This document shows positions 62,271-64,000 of a stretch of 64,000 nucleotides of DNA, in pieces. Under the pieces are notes generated by a model. The model made no database searches. It was given only the letters and a program-made list of their open reading frames with translations, and had not been told where the DNA came from. Source of the DNA: Streptomyces lunaelactis (GTDB taxonomy: Bacteria; Actinomycetota; Actinomycetes; Streptomycetales; Streptomycetaceae); NCBI RefSeq assembly GCF_003054555.1, contig NZ_CP026304.1:1426001-1490000 (forward strand). The letters are read 5' to 3'. Made by a program: the position numbers and the translations under genes. Numbering within the stretch: position 1 is the stretch's first letter; the number at the start of each line of letters is the position of its first letter.

Positions 62271-62864
62271 TCAGGGGGCCAGCGGGGGCCTCGGGCCGTC
62301 GTCCTCGTAGCCGCGCTGAGGCTGTTGGGCGTCCTGCCGGATGACCTCGCCCTGGACGACCTTGCCGTCGGGTCGGTGGATGCGGGCCTGCTGGAAGGCG
62401 TCACCGAGGCTGCCGGCCGTGGCGGCCCGCATACGGCGCTCCAGTGAGCGCTGGGCGTACCGCCCGAGCAAGGAGCGCACGGGCGGCAGCAGGAGCACGA
62501 GGCCCGCCGCGTCCGAGATCAGGCCGGGCAGCATGAGCAGCAGTCCGCCGAGCATCAGGAACCCGTTGCCCGTGCTGCCGGTCTCGGGTGCGGCCGGGCT
62601 CTTGCCCGCCTGTGCTTGCGCCTGCGCCTGCTGGAGCGTTTCGGTCAGGCTGCGGAAGGCCCGGCGTCCCGCCCGCTTGATGACGACCGCGCCGAGGACG
62701 GCGCCGCCGACGAGCAGGGCGAGGACGGTGAGCCCGCCGGCCGCACCGGCCACGACGGTCAGCAGCCAGATCTCCAGGACCAGCCAGGCGGCGATGCCGA
62801 GCGGCACGAGGTTGCGGGCGCGGGAGCGCTTGGGGGCTGTCGGGGTCGGTGCGCCGGTCGTCAT
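62271..62864 (-). CDS. fxsA: FxsA-family membrane protein
   Basis: 197 residues. Two N-terminal membrane helices (PLGIAAWLVLEIWLLTVVAG and GLTVLALLVGGAVLGAVVI), then the family core GFLMLGGLLLMLPGLISDAAGLVLLLPPVRSLL. The Gln/Ala stretch between (QQAQAQAQAG) and the C-terminal charged tail are likely disordered. In E. coli, overproduced FxsA relieves phage T7 exclusion by F; its normal role is unknown. ATG at 62864. Confidence 0.93.
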   Translation of the reverse strand: MTTGAPTPTAPKRSRARNLVPLGIAAWLVLEIWLLTVVAGAAGGLTVLALLVGGAVLGAVVIKRAGRRAFRSLTETLQQAQAQAQAGKSPAAPETGSTGNGFLMLGGLLLMLPGLISDAAGLVLLLPPVRSLLGRYAQRSLERRMRAATAGSLGDAFQQARIHRPDGKVVQGEVIRQDAQQPQRGYEDDGPRPPLAP

Positions 62865-62954
62865 GGTCCCAGTGTGCCTGGACGCCCGCCGAAGCGGCGT
62901 AAGGGGGTGATCAGGAAGATCGTGGAGCGGCGGGCGTGCTGGACGGCGGGGCGG

Positions 62955-63746
62955 TCAGGGACGCTTGCGGCCGAGGAGACGATTCGCCCGGTCGCCGACT
63001 CCCCACGCGGTGACCCGCCACAGCGCCTCGACGACGATGTCCCGGCTCATCTTGGAGTCGCCGAGCTCGCGCTCGACGAAGGTGATGGGGACTTCGACGA
63101 CGTGGTAGCCGGCGGCGACGGCACGGCGGGCGAGGTCGACCTGGAAGCAGTAACCCTGGGAGGCCACCTCGGTCAGGCCGAGGCCTTCGAGGGTTTCGGC
63201 GCGGAAGGCGCGGAAACCGCCGGTGACGTCGCGGATGGGTACGCCGAGGAGGAGGCGCGAATAGGTGCTGCCGCCGCGGGAGAGGAACTCCCGGGACTTG
63301 GGCCAGTTGACCACGCGGCCGCCGGGGACCCAGCGCGAGCCGAGCACCAGGTCGGCGCCCTTGAGTGCGGTGAGCAGCCGGGGCAGTTCCTCGGGCTGGT
63401 GGGAGCCGTCGGCGTCCATCTCGACGAGTACGCCGAAGTCGTGCTCGATGCCCCAGGCGAAGCCCGCGAGGTAGGCCGCGCCGAGGCCTTCCTTGCCCTT
63501 GCGGTGCAGGACGTGGACCTTGTCGTCGTGGGCGGCGAGCTCGTCGGCGATCTTGCCGGTGCCGTCGGGGCTGTTGTCGTCGGCGACAAGGATGTTCGCC
63601 TCGGGCACGGCTTCGCGCACCCGGGTGACGATGGCCTTGATGTTCTCGGCCTCGTTGTAGGTCGGGATGATCACCAGGGCTCTGCCGAGCGGGCCGTACC
63701 GCCTCCCCTGGGCTCTGTCTCGGGGAACCCCACCACCGTCGTTCAC
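62955..63746 (-). CDS. Polyprenol monophosphomannose synthase (GT2)
   Basis: 263 residues. GTG at 63746. DPM1/Ppm1-like GT2 enzyme that moves mannose from GDP-mannose to polyprenyl phosphate for protein O-mannosylation and lipoglycans. Motifs: IIPTYNEAENI, VADDNSPDGTGKIAD, the metal site VEMDADGSHQPEELP, LVLGSRWVPGG, and GGFRAFRAETLEGL. The protein is the soluble catalytic domain alone; it lacks the fused Lnt domain seen in mycobacteria. It could supply mannosyl donors to envelope glycosyltransferases such as those at 47-49.5 kb (inference). Confidence 0.95.
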   Translation of the reverse strand: MNDGGGVPRDRAQGRRYGPLGRALVIIPTYNEAENIKAIVTRVREAVPEANILVADDNSPDGTGKIADELAAHDDKVHVLHRKGKEGLGAAYLAGFAWGIEHDFGVLVEMDADGSHQPEELPRLLTALKGADLVLGSRWVPGGRVVNWPKSREFLSRGGSTYSRLLLGVPIRDVTGGFRAFRAETLEGLGLTEVASQGYCFQVDLARRAVAAGYHVVEVPITFVERELGDSKMSRDIVVEALWRVTAWGVGDRANRLLGRKRP

Positions 63747-63783
63747 TGCAGCCCCTTAGTCTCCGTACGCTGAGCCCCACCAT

Positions 63784-64000
63784 AGCGAGCGCTCGGCGTG
63801 CGGCTGCGACGGCCCGGACCTGGGGTGTCGTATTCGCGGCAGCATGGGGGCCGGGACGGGCAACGGTCGGGGCCCGGCGTCCTTCGGGCCGACCTGGGAC
63901 CCGCTGGCTGCGGGTCTACCGAGAGCCGTTGTCTACTGAACGCCGGGCCCCACCCGGGTCACACCTGCCGGCCGGCTGAAACCTTCCCTCGCCCCCGAGG
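63784..64000. other. Intergenic end of window with long-spaced inverted repeat
   Basis: No gene is visible. GGGGCCCGGCGT (63869-63880) is the exact inverted complement of 63940-63951, 59 bp apart, with smaller pairing inside (CCCGCTGGCTGCGGG). Probably a terminator or structured end of a gene outside the window. Confidence 0.45.

Overview
The window is high-GC actinobacterial chromosome, almost certainly Streptomyces. The reasons are the strong GC bias at third codon positions, an rbpA gene with a sigma-R type promoter, a complete conservon (cvnABCD), TTA (bldA-type) codons in only two accessory genes I noticed, and many GTG/TTG starts with four-base ATGA overlaps. I saw no rRNA, tRNA or CRISPR array.

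Layout. (1) 1-7.2 kb: the 3' part of a giant RHS/YD-repeat polymorphic toxin with a Hint protease and a C-terminal deaminase-like toxin, then a SUKH-type immunity gene behind a perfect hairpin. (2) 7.6-10.8 kb: an unusual overlapping pair, a membrane-tethered protein with a MalE-like sugar-binding fold and a GH13 alpha-glucosidase, with no ABC permease. (3) 11-19 kb: a decayed SpoIIE-type phosphatase, two fatty-acyl-AMP ligases, a divergent ketosynthase with a TTA codon, a LuxR-type response regulator and an AraC regulator; this looks like a small lipid or secondary-metabolite locus without a carrier protein. (4) 19.1-20.3 kb: a graveyard of gene fragments (secreted protein, IS701, EEP nuclease, thymidylate kinase). 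(5) 20.4-25 kb: DUF962, DUF35 plus thiolase, and glpFK. (6) 25.1-29.4 kb: the conservon. (7) 30.4-37.9 kb: a three-gene MukFEB/JetABC-like condensin without a JetD nuclease gene. (8) 38-46 kb: a GntR regulator divergent from MFS-pxpABC (5-oxoproline use), converging on a fused 5-oxoprolinase/hydantoinase that ends a four-gene, translationally coupled chain with an SGNH hydrolase and two GT4 glycosyltransferases. (9) 49.6-55.4 kb: a HEAT protein with a tiny Cys-Cys-Cys ORF upstream, an ankyrin protein, a small membrane protein plus FtsK-like ATPase, and a MocR regulator. (10) 55.5-59.4 kb: a YczE-like membrane protein gene split by a 3.2-kb TG...CA transposon with a 7-bp target duplication. (11) 59.4-64 kb: housekeeping-like genes (GDPD, UMF1-type MFS, rbpA, fxsA, polyprenol-phosphate mannosyltransferase).

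How they work together. The 38-42.5 kb genes form one catabolic unit (regulator, importer, PxpABC). The 46-49.5 kb chain couples envelope glycosylation to an oxoprolinase. The YczE-like gene is divergent from the MocR gene, a frequent regulator-target arrangement, so the transposon has probably removed the regulator's partner. Accessory DNA (toxin tip, fragments, transposon) is concentrated at 6-20 kb and 55-59 kb, while the rest reads as intact core chromosome. The best candidates for undescribed biology are the cytosolic sugar-binding protein/glucosidase pair, the nuclease-less Jet-like condensin and the 18-residue CCC peptide.
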